Below are positions 1 to 10,410 of a DNA stretch of 64,000 bases, piece after piece (within the stretch, counting starts at the first letter, position 1; every line of letters begins with the position of its first letter). This DNA is from Ancistrus triradiatus (taxonomy: Eukaryota; Chordata; Actinopteri; Siluriformes; Loricariidae). A program made the position numbers and the translations under genes. Below the pieces are notes generated by a model. It saw only the letters and a list, made by a program, of their open reading frames with translations. It was not told where the DNA came from and did not search any database. The stretch lies in NCBI GenBank assembly GCA_025084515.1, contig JAJAGP010001521.1:62001-126000 (forward strand), given 5' to 3'.

Positions 1-985
1 GGACCCGGGCCTCCCCGCCCGGCCCTGTCCCTTGCGTTTTCCCGACCGGCGAGGGGAACTCCGCCCTGGCCAGGGTCCATGGGTTTCCTCGAGGGCCCCT
101 GTTGGCCGGGGGGGGTACATGACTTGAGCCCGAGTTTGGCCAAACAGGGTACCGAGAGAGGCCATTGTTTTTGGCGGCGCTGTTTTTCCCTCCCGCGCCT
201 TCTGGCGCCGGCAGGTGTCCCAGGGGACGTGGCAAGAAGCATAGAGGGGTCGTTAAAGGGTGCCGGAGGATAGCGCGTGTGGCCAGGTCATCCTTAAGAC
301 CTTCGTTGAGAACCCTTTTGGAAAACGCCCTCAAGGGCGCCGGGGTCATTTCCCAACCGCTTTCTGCCGCCGCGAGGGTCTGAAAATCAATGGCGTATTC
401 CGCCGCTGACGGGAACCCTGGACAAGCTCGGTAAGGCAACACCCTTGCGACATCCCTGCCGCCATGGGGATGAAAAAAGGTATCTTTAATCGCCTGCGTG
501 AAGGCAGCCTCTGAGCTGCAAAATCGGTGAGTGGGACTCCCACTGTGCTGTAGCCCCCAGGGCCAGGGCACGACCCGAAAAAGGAGAGAAATAATATAAA
601 GCTACCCGAGAGCGCCTGCGTTGGAAAGCGCGAGGGCTGGCAGCTCGAAGGTCAGGGAGCATTGCAGCAAAAAGCCTTTACAGCGCTCCGCTTTCGCTTC
701 CCCCGCAAATCTCTCGGGAGAGGCAATCGGGGTGTCCGCCCATCGCAAACGGCCCTAGGGGCTGGAGCGAGGGCGGAGGCGATGCTGGCGGGTCCTGGGG
801 GGTAGGTGGAACCGAATAACCTGGCGGCCAACTGAGTGACCGCCATGGTAAGTTTCTTGTACCTGTTGCCCCAGGGCAGTTAGCTGTTCCTCATGCCTGC
901 CGATGGGGCAACCCCAATGGTGCTGAAGAAACCGCGGCCTGCGGCTGGGGTGGGGGGAGGGAGAGGGCGCACCTGCTGAGTCCAT
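1..985 (-). pseudogene. Ty3/gypsy-type Gag, decayed N-terminal part
   Basis: Read on the minus strand from an ATG at about 985, the translation opens with MDSAG and then RHEEQLTALGQQVQE. This is the start seen in Gag proteins of fish Ty3/gypsy retrotransposons. Further along (about 750-610) comes ADTPIASPERFAGEA, then RCKGFLLQCSLTFEL, and later (about 400-360) EYAIDFQTLAA with ESGW, the usual order in this Gag family. The reading frame changes several times and has stops, so no functional Gag is made. The left side runs off the window, where pol would be expected. The stretch is much richer in GC than the flanking DNA. Gag identity is recognised from motifs, not from a search; I am fairly confident of the family and less sure of exact frame breaks. 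Confidence 0.72.
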
Positions 986-1001
986 ACTGGGTGCGCTATA
1001 C

Positions 1002-1480
1002 TGTTAGGGACCGACCAGGTAAACACGATTCTGGCCGAGGGAAGAAATTTGGGAGAGGGGAGGACCCAAAGTGGCAGGATTAATATGGATAAGGAAAATA
1101 TCACTCCCTGGTGATAACTTTTGCCAAAAAAAGCAAATATAGTTATATACCCCTTAGGGTAAAAAAGTGTAGAGATGGGCGGGCACCGCCACCGAGAAGG
1201 AACACAGACACTCGTAGGAGAGGTTGTGAGCGAGATTCGATCCACACGTCTCGTGTTCCAGTGGCAATGACGTTACCACTACCCCGTGTGGCCGCGAGAG
1301 GACGTATGGATAACAAAGGTTAAGAGCGTAAGGGCATACAGATGGGCCGTTTAAAACGGACTCAAACAAATGTTACATGCAGCCAAAAGGGGCTTTAAAG
1401 GAGAGGTTTCAAAACTACAAATTATAAACAGACTAACGCCCGTGGCGTGATAGTCTGACTAAAGCGGGGGAAGGCAAAAC
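1002..1480 (-). mobile_element. Probable 5' LTR of the gypsy-type element (outer end not defined)
   Basis: Going outward from the gag start, the minus strand has a short leader and then CCTAACA ending at 1,002, a normal LTR 3' end (plus strand TGTTAGG). The gap between LTR end and gag ATG is only about 16 bases, so any primer-binding site must sit in that gap. The outer LTR boundary cannot be fixed because the partner LTR lies outside the window; 1,480 is only an estimate. The assignment rests on position next to gag plus the terminal CCTAACA. Confidence 0.42.
1190..1310 (-). repeat. tRNA-like segment (possible SINE head)
   Basis: On the minus strand the segment reads GTAGTGGTAACGTCATTGCC, then GGAACACGAGACG, then GTGGATCGAATCTCGC. 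This resembles the D-arm/A-box, anticodon-arm and T-arm/B-box order of a tRNA. It lacks a clean acceptor stem, so I treat it as a tRNA-derived repeat, not a tRNA gene. It lies inside the proposed LTR region. Confidence 0.35.
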
Positions 1481-2196
1481 TAGGCAGAAAGAGATCGCTG
1501 TCTGGTGAAGCTCACCAGGGAACTGCGCATGCGCAGTAGCGACGTCTCTGCCTAGAGCGCGTGCACGCCGAGTTGAACGCGATAGCGCCCCGCTATACTT
1601 CAAGGAAAAGGAATATTAAAGTACCGGACCGTGTGATCCACGTACGGCGAGGGATCCCAACGGGGATTATGCATACAGGGCTTTGCAGAGGGAGAACGAC
1701 AGCCTATCTGTGGCGGCGAGCGAGTGCTGAGGAGCGCCGGAATCAAAGATGGAGGAAGAGAGGTCAGTAGCGTTGCTAAGCCTTTTCCTACCTAATTCCC
1801 TGCAAGAATCACCTCGAGTCTCCCGATCTCTACTCGGCTGATCCGCTTATCGGACCAGTCATACCTCTAAGCCTTAATAAGTCGCCACTGAAAACTCTCT
1901 TCCAGAACAGAGAAATCGCGTATGAGGAACGATAGCGCACCGACGGGCGGCGTTTAGAAAGCCGTATTTGTACTAGTGCGGCGGCCATGACGGCGCGGCC
2001 GGCGCCGCCCTCCGGTTTGCGATGCGTGAACCGTAACAGTAAGGGATGAATTTAAAATAACTAACAGAGGCTCTATAACACTAGGTAATACTTGTTTGAG
2101 TAGACGTGTAGGAATTGGATCTAATAAGCATGTTGATGACTTAAACGAGCTGATCAGTGCGGATAGTTCAGTATTAGTAATTGGGGTAAAAGATTA
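1481..2196 (+). other. CpG-rich, promoter-like stretch; possible LINE 5' region
   Basis: This segment is unusually CpG-rich for the window. It contains the palindrome CTGCGCATGCGCAG (1,523-1,536), a perfect NRF-1-type site, and GCGGCCATGACGGCG near 1,980, a YY1-type site. A plus-strand ATG at 1,749 opens a frame of about 30 codons. Near 2,090-2,180 a plus frame reads DDLNELISADSS then VLVIG, which is reminiscent of the SGNH/esterase-like ORF1 of some LINEs. A promoter and start of a truncated LINE is one reading; U3 of the neighbouring LTR on the other strand is another. Neither is proven. Confidence 0.25.
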
Positions 2197-2469
2197 CTAG
2201 GTTACTAGGTTCCTATCCTTAACACCGAACCTGCCCATCACTTCCTCATCTCCTTTATTACCTTCACCAACATGACCATTGAAATCTGCACCAATCACCA
2301 GTCTCTCCTCCCTGGGAATGCTCTCAACCACTTCATCCAACTCCCCCCAGAATCTCTCTTTCTCCTCTAATTCACAGCCAACTTGTGGTGCATAGCCACT
2401 AACAACATTCACCATTACACCCTCAATTTCCAGCTTCAGACATATTCTCCTATCTGACACCCTTTTCAC
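2197..2469 (-). pseudogene. RTE endonuclease domain fragment
   Basis: Ninety codons remain open. The translation contains VNVVSGYAPQ and then RLVIGADFNGHVGEG, the Tyr- and Asp/Asn-containing catalytic blocks of apurinic-type endonucleases in RTE LINEs (the family often mis-annotated as craniofacial development protein 2-like). The catalytic GADFNGH loop is intact here, whereas the larger copy at 13-16 kb has lost it. The frame ends where the element is truncated, so this is a fragment and not a gene. Confidence 0.8.
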
Positions 2470-2990
2470 CTCAACGACTTTACATAGTCCTCCTTCAGGA
2501 CCACACCAACTCCATTTCTCTTGCTATCCACACCATGGTAGAACAGTTTAAACCCTGCACCAATGCATCGAGCCTTGTTACCCTTCTACTTTGTCTCCTG
2601 CACACACAAAAAATTGACATTTCTCCTCTGCATCATATCAGCCAGCTCTCTACCTTTCCCTGTCATCGTCAATACATTTAGGGTTGCTACCCTCAGTGCT
2701 ATATTCTTGCCCCTCCTGCTTTCTCTCTGTCTCCTCACACGCTTCCCTCCTCTTCGTCTTCGGCAAACAGTAGTCCAATTTCCGCTGTTACCCTGTTTGC
2801 TACCAGTACCAGTGGCGGCGTGTTAACCCGGGCCGCGACCGATCCGGTATGGTGAAATTATTATGAACTCGCATACTTTATTTGGCAAATGTTTTACACC
2901 GGATGCCCTTCCTGACGCAACCCTCACCATTTATCCGGGCTTGGGACCGGCACTAGAAATACCCTGCCTGAGCAATCTAGCGGTCGGTTT
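2207..2990 (-). mobile_element. RTE-type LINE fragment, 5' part only
   Basis: This is the reverse-complement of the first 800 bases of the element at 13,278-16,390. The shared part includes the same 5' untranslated sequence (5' end at about 2,990) and the AP-endonuclease region. The copy ends abruptly at about 2,207 just after GGATAGGAACCT, inside the endonuclease domain, so everything downstream (reverse transcriptase and 3' end) is missing. Loss of the 3' part is opposite to the usual 5' truncation of LINEs and implies a later break or rearrangement. The two copies are in opposite orientation 10 kb apart. Confidence 0.85.
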
Positions 2991-3480
2991 ACTAAATTAA
3001 ATAATTTATGTATTTTAAATAAAGAATTGGTTTAGTTTAACACATTTTAATGCATTTGATTTTGAGCATTTTATTGTAAAAATGTATTTTTTTTTCAACA
3101 TTTTCTTTTTAATAATATTTTTTAAAATACATGTTTATTTTATATTTACATAATTGATTTATTTTAAATAATGCATTTTTACATCTTACTTTTAACAACA
3201 TTTTTTAAATTTATTTTATTAATATTTGTCGTTTGTAATTTTATTGTTAACAATATATTAGATTAATTTAAAAATAAATAATAAAATCCTTTTATACATC
3301 TGTTACTAAGTAATATTTATTTTATAATTCATTTTATTAGTCTTGTTTGTAAAAATATTTATTTTATTAGGTTCAGTCCTGTAGTTATGCACTCATTCGG
3401 GTGCATGATGCTGTGTGGAGGTAATTAGCATCAATTAACATTAATTATCTACAGTAATATTATGTCGATGAAAGTCCTCA
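2991..3480. other. AT-rich non-coding stretch
   Basis: Dominated by TTTTAAAT and TAATATTTATTTTA-like words, with no meaningful open frame and no recognised element. It separates the LINE fragment from ordinary mixed sequence. Confidence 0.6.
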
Positions 3481-4144
3481 CAATGGCAGAAACACAAACC
3501 TGTGTGTGTGTGTGTGTAAAATATTTGTAGGTGTTAACTCTTTCCTACTTGGATGAAGATGTCTTCTCTGAGGTCTTAAAATGGCCTGAACACACACAAA
3601 CACGCACACAAACACACAAACACACCCTGAGCCATGGGTTTGTCAGTGTTCAGTGAATCCCTCAATCCCTCCGTCCTTCTTCGCTCCTCGTTAGTGTGGA
3701 GTCCCGGATCACACCGGTTCCCCGAGGGTACAATCACACGAAAGATCACCAGTTACACAACCTGACAGGCCAGTGTGTATCTCGGGGTGTAAGCACGCCA
3801 CACTGTCCCGTGTGAGAACTTTATGAACGCTCGCTACTCATTTAAACCACAAACCCTCCAGATTACAGAAACACTCCTGTGATTGAACTTAAAAACTTGT
3901 GTGTTTCTGTGTTTCTGTGTTTCTCTCTAATTAAGCTCTGAGCCACCGGATCCCTCCAGAAGGCCACTAACGAAGAGAACGAGCTCCTTTAATTGGTCCT
4001 CTACGGATTAACACCCAGAAATGTTCAACTGGAGCTGATGAAAAACATTGTGCATTGCATCAGATGGAAAAACCGGACATCGAGGAACGTCATTAGAGAG
4101 AGAACCACATACACACTCACACACACACACTCGAATGAGTGTCA
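3481..4144. other. Mostly unique non-coding DNA with short CA/GT runs
   Basis: Short GT and CA runs occur at about 3,500, 3,590-3,625 and 4,115-4,130. A GC-richer part (3,640-3,830) has no stable reading frame. I see no gene and no known repeat. Confidence 0.45.
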
Positions 4145-5245
4145 CTTCCTCAGAACAGGCTTACCTGATTCATCTTCTTCACTAATATTTAATGATTCTC
4201 TGATTCACTGATTCATTTTGTCTGATTTTGATTCACAAAGATTCAGTGGTTCTCTAATTAATTGGTTTATTTTTAAAATTCAAATTCACTAAGATTAAAT
4301 GATTCTCTAATTCATTTATTCATTTGATCTAATTCTGATTCACAAAACGTTAATGATTCTATGATTCACTTATTTTTTTTTTGTCTGATATGATTCACTA
4401 ATTTTTAATGATTCACTGATTCATTTACTCAGATTCTGATTGACTTATTTTTTAATGACTCTCTTCTCACTGATTCGTTTTTCCTTCTGATTGATTGAGA
4501 TTTAATGATTGTCTGATTCACCAATTTGTTTTTTTCTGATAAGTTCAGTAATATCACTAATATTTTTGATTCACTTTAATACTCTGTTTTGCCAAGAATT
4601 CATTATTCTTCAAGTCATTTTTAAAATTCAGGTTCACTAAGATTGAATGACTTTCTGATTCAAAGATTCATTTTGTCTCATTCTGAGTTATTTATTTAAT
4701 GATTCTCTGAGTCACTGATTAATTTTGTCTGATTCTGACTCACTAAGATTTAATGATTCTCTGATTTATCGATTCATTTAAAAAAATCATTTTAAACATT
4801 CACTGAATCGGTTTTTAGATTTCGAGTCACAAAGATTTCATGATTCTCTAATTCAAATGAATTATTTTTAAAAATGTGTTTCACTAAGAATCAATTGTTC
4901 TAGGAGTCACTGATTCATTTTCTTGTATTCTGATTCACAGAAATCTTATGATTCTCTGTTTTGCAAGTTTTTCACTAAAATGTATTGATTCTATAATTTA
5001 CTGAAATTCTTATTCTGATTTACTCATTTTTAAGTATTCCCTGAGTCACTGATTATTTTTTTTCAAATTCTGATTCAGTAAGATTTAATGATTATCTGAG
5101 TCACTGATTCATTTCTTCTGATTCTGATTCACAAATATTTAATAATTCTCTAATTCACTGATTATGTTTTAAATTCTGATTTACTCATTTTAAATGATTC
5201 TGTGATTCACTGACTTATTTTCTGTAATTCTGAGTCACTCTCTGA
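4145..5245. repeat. Degenerate TGATTC-rich minisatellite, about 1.1 kb
   Basis: The words TGATTCACTGATTCATTTT, TCTGATTCTGATTCAC and AAGATTTAATGATTCTCTGA recur many times in loosely the same order. This gives a diverged tandem array whose higher-order unit is roughly 50-60 bases. No unit is perfect, so the array is old. It contains no coding frame. Confidence 0.8.
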
Positions 5246-6220
5246 TTGTGATAGTGGTTCCAGTTCCAGTTCCAGTTCATCCTGGGTGGTATGTATTTAG
5301 TTTCTGAAGTTCTAGTTCCAGTTCCTCCTCCATCATGTGTGTTAGTTTCTGCTTGCTTATTTATTTATTTATTTATTTAGGTTTTCTTGGTGTTAAGTTG
5401 TTGAGGTTTAAGATTTAATTTTTTATGTTAAGGTTTTCCTCTTATTTGGAGGGTTTTTTTTAACTGTAGCCTTTTGTAATGTTTTTTTTAAGTTGCTTGG
5501 TTGTTTTTTTTCCCTCAGTGAATGAAGAAAGAAAAACAGGGTAGCTAAATAAAAAATAAGCTGGTACACCTTCCTCAGTGCTGTTATTGGAAACTTATTG
5601 GCAGCTTTCAGTTTGTGATTAAATATTTACACCTGGTCGTGACGGAGGACTTCTGTATCCGAGAAAGAGTCCGAAAACAATTAAATATTAAATAAAGACG
5701 CCCCGGAGCACAGGCTCGGGCCCCCAGGGGACTCACTGCTCTTCTATAATGAATCTCCGAGGGCCCGAGTGGCGCTTCCGAATCGATGGAACAGAGGCCA
5801 CGCCCGCTTTTAGTGTCGCTTTGTCATTTTGCTCTGTTTTATTTATTCAGCAGCTTCTGCTTTAATGGAACAAAAGTGAAGCGGCTCTATTTTAAATCTG
5901 TTAAAATATAAAACACACCAAACAAAAAGCACCTCACAAAACAAAAAGTGCAGCAGATTCACCTCAATCAGCACTTTTAAAAAAAACTCCACTAACATCA
6001 GAGGCAAGAAATAACAAAAAAACAAAACAACTCAGGGGTTTCATAACACAGACTGATAAATAAAATCTAAAAATAATGAAATCCTGTTTTATATTTGTAC
6101 ATATTTATATATTTCATGTACAATTAACAGTAACTTAAGTAGAAATGTTAAAAATACAAATTTTAAATAAAAGTTTTAAAAATAGAACACAAAACACTAC
6201 TTAATTTCTTTCTTTCAAGT
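5246..6220. other. Non-coding DNA with a GC-richer island
   Basis: GTTCCAGTTCCAGTTCC occurs near 5,250-5,270. The island at 5,640-5,830 stands out by GC content and holds an imperfect inverted pair (GCTCGGGCCC near 5,714 and GGGCCCGAG near 5,762). The remainder is AT-rich. No gene seen. Confidence 0.4.
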
Positions 6221-6442
6221 GCCAGGGTAATGATGTTCATGTCTTGTCTTTAATTTCTTCTTTCCTTTTTCTTTGTTTGTTTGTTTGTTTTTTTTTAGAC
6301 CAGCACTGACCAGTACAAACCAACGGGGACCAGTACGAAAACAATCAGTCCCACTGGGTCACCATCAGCAAAACAGCATGGGCTGGGATTGATTTATTGA
6401 TTGATATACTCTGAAACATGTAAGTAGCTACATGACTCTCAC

Positions 6443-6690
6443 TGTGTGTGTGTGTGTGTGTGTGTGAGTTTGATATGTTAATGTCCCTAATAATGAATGT
6501 AAATGAGAGAGAGGCTCTACAATCGCTCATTTAGTGGAGTTACACCGAGCACTGTTTGTAAAACAGAGTCACACATTTTATCCTTTAATCAGCCGTCATT
6601 AACACCGAGTACCCACGGGCCACACACACACACCCTCACTCATGCACGTACATTTAAACGCACACACACTCACACACACTCACACACACA
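6443..6690. repeat. CA/GT microsatellites
   Basis: A (GT)n run lies at 6,443-6,467, and interrupted CA/CTCACA runs lie at about 6,620-6,690. Short open frames across them translate to His-Thr runs and are artefacts. Confidence 0.85.
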
Positions 6691-6989
6691 GAGGTAAAGA
6701 CTGTCACTAGGGTTAAGCTTCTGTAGAAATGATAAAGTCTCGTTTTCACTAAATGTTTTCTTTCTAATAAAATCAGCGTCGATTTCGATTCGTAATCAGG
6801 ATCCACTTTATCAGAGCTTTAATTAGAGCTGAAGAATTATAAATCAATCATTAAAAAATTCAAAAATAAATCCAGTCTCATCACTTTGGGACTTTTACCA
6901 CCTGCTCAGAGGTTTAACAAAGCAGTTTGTACTTTGGGAAAGATTTTGTTTTACTTCATTTTGTAACATGTTTATTTTTACAATAACAG

Positions 6990-7112
6990 ACACAAAACAT
7001 TTCTTTAGTTCTTACTTTCTTTTCTTTCATTCTTTCTTTTGTTGTTTATTCTTTTGTTCTTTTTTCATTTCTTCATTATGACATTTGTTTTTTCTTTTGT
7101 CATTTGCTTGTT

Positions 7113-7148
<36 letters not shown>

Positions 7149-7225
7149 TCATTCATTTGTTTGATCTTTTTCATTTGCTTGTTTGTTTTTCTCCTTTCTT
7201 TGTTTTTTGTCTTTCTTTTTTTATT
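6990..7225. repeat. CTTT-rich tract with a perfect tetranucleotide run
   Basis: The region is T/C-rich and contains an uninterrupted (TTTC)n run at 7,111-7,150, flanked by degenerate TTCATTTGCTTGTTTG words. Confidence 0.85.
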
Positions 7226-7240
7226 CATGAATGGATGTTT

Positions 7241-7720
7241 ATTAACAAATTAAATTAATCTGATCAGATAAAATATGAAATATCTTGGGTTCATTTTGAG
7301 TAATGTAAGGAACGCAGCATTTTCTTGGATCTGTTCCCGGGGGGAGTTTGGGAGTCGGTTACAGCTGAGCACTGAGCATCGACCTTTCAGTCCAGACCGA
7401 AATCCGTTAATGTTACGTCGTAGCTCGGAGAGGAAAAGCGTAGAAATGGTGTTTGATGAGAAAGCGTGGAGCTATAGATCAATCTGACACGTCCTGAAAC
7501 ACGCCCGCTCTCGCCTTCGTTAAAAACTCACTCGCCTTTCAATTACTGCCGGCTCGACGTGATTTATGTTTTTACATTTTTAATTTCAATTAAGAGCCGT
7601 CCACTTGTGTTTCTGTGTGTTCCTGATGTGACGAGAGGACTTAATTACACAGAGTGCTGATGGCTGAGTTTAGGAACGCAGTTAATAAAAGTTTGGACCT
7701 GGATTCTGGGGTGTTAGAAT
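7241..7720. other. Repeat-free, GC-richer stretch; candidate conserved non-coding DNA
   Basis: This stretch is of mixed composition, has no simple repeats and matches no element in the window. Its longest open frame is 70 codons (7,275-7,487, plus) and has no recognisable features. Homeodomain-type TAATTA/CAATTA words are present near 7,545-7,600. Candidate status is inference from composition only. Confidence 0.25.
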
Positions 7721-7724
7721 TAAT

Positions 7725-7830
7725 TTTAAGGGTTAGGATTAGGGGTAGAGTTGGGGTTAGGGGTTAAGGTCAGGATCAGATAATCTTACATAAGATTGGG
7801 GTTATAGTTGGATTTTTGAGGTTAGTGTAG
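7725..7830 (+). repeat. Short GGTTAGG-type degenerate repeat
   Basis: GGGTTAGGATTAGGGGTAG and similar words form a small outlier of the larger telomere-like field at 8,520-9,335. Confidence 0.65.
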
Positions 7831-7876
7831 GAAATATTTTATTCGTCCTGTCTGTTTTTTCGCTACGGAAACTATT

Positions 7877-8036
7877 TGTCCCAATACTTTTGGCCACATG
7901 CTGGTTTGTGTCGCAATACTTTTGGCCATATGCGGGTTTGGGTCCCAATACTTTTGGCCACTTGTGGGTTTGTGTCCCAATACTTTTGCCCACCTGAGGT
8001 TTTGTGTCCCAATACTTTTGGCCACATGTGAGTTTG
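7877..8036 (+). repeat. 32-bp minisatellite, five units
   Basis: Five units begin at 7,877, 7,909, 7,941, 7,973 and 8,005, spaced exactly 32 bp. Each reads approximately TGTCCCAATACTTTTGGCC followed by ACATGTGGGTTTG. The same unit recurs at 34,046-34,275 and 36,612-37,125. In reverse complement the unit contains GGCCAAAAGTATTGGGACAC, which resembles the terminal repeat of common fish DNA transposons. The long minus-strand frames across it are only repeat translations. Confidence 0.9.
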
Positions 8037-8519
8037 TGTCCTGAGTTCCATTCCAGAATGAAACCTCTCTCATTAGGATCAGACGGACCACAGTGTCATT
8101 ACCTCATACAGGTTTGGGATTGAAGCGATCTGGGTTTGTGATCCCAGAGCTGCTTTACCTGGCCGTTCTCATGCTAATCATCACATCTGCTCGATTCATC
8201 CATCAAAAGCCAATCTCTGAAGCCCTGGCACACAGGACGGTGTGTGTACGGGCGCTAAACACGACTGGCATTCATTCCAGAGTTCGCATATCCTTACCCA
8301 CCTCACACACCGCATGCCTGAATTATTTATCTCTAAAATAACCCTGCCTCTGCTCCAAATCCACTCCATATGCTCTGTGTGATTTATAGAGACTTCGTAC
8401 TTTGTGTGATGTTCAGGAAACGCACGGACCATTACGAACATTTACATTTTAACAGCTGCTCTAAACAGCTACAAACAACTAGAACTGGAACCAGAACTAG
8501 AACTGGGACTGGGGGTGGG

Positions 8520-9335
8520 GGGAGTGTTAGGATTGGTTTTAATGTTAAAGTAAGGGCTTAAGTTTAGGATTTAGGGTTGGGGTTACAAGCTAAGATTACA
8601 GCTATAGTTTGGGGTTAGGGTTAGGGATAAGGGTCAAAATTGGGGTGAGAATTAGGGTTGAACTTGAGTTTTGGGGATAGGATTTGGTGCTAGGTTTTAG
8701 GAGTTGGGAATAGAATTAGGGTTAGGTTAAGATTGGGGCTAAAGTTGGGTTTTGAGGTTCAGGTTAGGGTTAGAGATTATTTTAGGTATTAGGGTTTAGA
8801 TGTGGATTAGAGGTTGGGATTAAGTTTTAGGGTTTGAGTTTGTGTTTAGGGCTAAGAAATAGGAGTAAAGTTAGGATTTTTAGCGGTTAAGATTAGGGTT
8901 AGAGTTGAGATTAGGGGTTAGGATTAGATTTGAGGTTAAAGGTTCGGATCATGCTTAGACTTAGGAACTGGATTAGGATTAGAGTTCAAATTGAGATTAG
9001 GGATTAGAATTAGGGTTCGAGTTGGGGTTTGGGTTAAAATTAGGGTTAGAGTTGTGTACAGGGGTTGGATGAATTAAAGTGGAGTTTATGGGTTAGGATT
9101 AAGGTTAGACTTTGGATTGTGGGTTAGAATTAGGGTTAGACTTATTTTTAGAGTTTAGGATTAGAGTTATAGGTCATTCTTAAAGGACTGGGGTTCAAGT
9201 TGAGATTAGGGTTAGAGTTGGGGTGAGGGGTTTGGATTAGGTTTAAAGTTAAGTTTAGGTGTTAGAATTAGAGTTAGAGTTGGGGTTAGGGGTTAGGATT
9301 AGGTGTAGACTTAGGCTTTAAGTTTTAGAGCCAGT
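8520..9335 (+). repeat. Degenerate telomere-like (GGTTAG)n field
   Basis: About 800 bases are built from GGTTAGGG, GGATTAGG, GGGTTAGAGTT and close variants, all G-rich on the plus strand. Six-base steps resembling the vertebrate TTAGGG unit are frequent but never form a long perfect run. This could be an old interstitial telomeric array or simply a TTAGGG-like minisatellite. Confidence 0.8.
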
Positions 9336-9574
9336 TTGTTTTTATGTTTGTTATTCCCGGTTATATATCTGTACAAGTTTTTTTTATTGCACTTGTTTTT
9401 TTTTACTATTTGTTCTTCTTTTTTTGTAACTTTTTCGAAATGACCTGCCTGTGAGAACTCAAATTAAAATACAGAACATTTTCTGTCATACTTTTTTTTT
9501 TTATCTTCCATACTTTGGAGTAAAGTTTGCTGTCACTGCGCCTGGACCTCCCGGTGTGTGTTCACCTCCTGCTG

Positions 9575-9615
<41 letters not shown>

Positions 9616-10231
9616 TCCTCGTCTCCAGAGTGGTAATTATGGCTTAATGCTCTCTTAATTGTTTTCAAAGCGAGTCGACAAGTCGTCTTTAACGGAGCGG
9701 ATTCACGCCCTGCTCTCCAACTTCATTTGCATAAATCTGTTTTTTTTTAAATATATTTATTTATTTTTTTACTCCATTAACATATTTTATACAAATTGTT
9801 AAAAGGACTCTCAGGAGAAATGCTAATAGAACGAACTTATTTACATGTACGTGTTGGTCGCATTTAAACGAAGTGTGACTCCGGAGCAGAGCTTCACTCA
9901 TACTGAGGGAATGATTACCTGCCCAGCTCCTCCTCCCTCAGCCATAGATAACTGGTGGGTCAAATACCTGCTGGGATTGATACACGGGTAGTGATGGGCA
10001 TGACCGCTGCAGCACTCTTTTCACATAGTTTTACATAATTTGAAGTAAAATCTGCAGAGTAAAAGCTTTGAGAGATTTTTTTATGAATAAATCCTGTAAC
10101 ACTCAGGCTGCTGTTTGTTGCCTCGGGGCTCAGTTTGTCCTGTTTGCCCCATTTGCCCCGAGCTACTGTCTGCTTTTAACCTTCCGGCTCTCCCACACAC
10201 TTCAACAGAGCCTTTATATCACCACCTGCAC
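9336..10231. other. Non-coding DNA with a GT microsatellite and a small island
   Basis: A (GT)n run is at 9,577-9,613. Just downstream (9,630-9,740) a repeat-free stretch carries TAATTATGG and ATTTGCATAAAT (octamer/homeodomain-type words), which would fit a conserved enhancer but is unproven. The rest is T-rich or mixed, with no gene. Confidence 0.4.
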
Positions 10232-10410
10232 ACTCAGTGGTGCTCAAAAGTTTGTGAACCCTTTAAAATTTTCTCTGTTTCTGCATTAAACCTGAACTCA
10301 AATATTGTCAGAATTAAGCCGAAATCCTATAGGTAGGTTCAGAGAAGCCAGTTAAAGAAGAGATAAAATACTTTACTCATAGTCATTTATTTTTGAGTAA
10401 AATTTAGTCA
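10232..10410 (+). mobile_element. Solo terminal repeat of Tc1-like family A
   Basis: The segment starts CAGTGGTGCTCAAAAGTTTG then TGAACCCTTTAAAATTTTC, and continues in diverged form through GTCCTAAAAG-like and GGTCATTTATTT-like words. This matches the terminal inverted repeat of the element at 26,038-27,694. There is no transposase next to it, so it is an isolated end. Confidence 0.75.

Noticed and set aside
880..1245. 121-codon minus ORF as a separate gene
   Set aside because: It spans the LTR end, leader and gag start of the gypsy-type element in a different frame from the gag motifs.
1190..1310. Functional tRNA gene
   Set aside because: A-box and B-box-like words are present but no complete acceptor stem or cloverleaf could be drawn.
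7877..8036. Regular 32-bp repeats suggested a CRISPR-like array
   Set aside because: Units are contiguous with no variable spacers, and the genome context is a vertebrate; it is a minisatellite.
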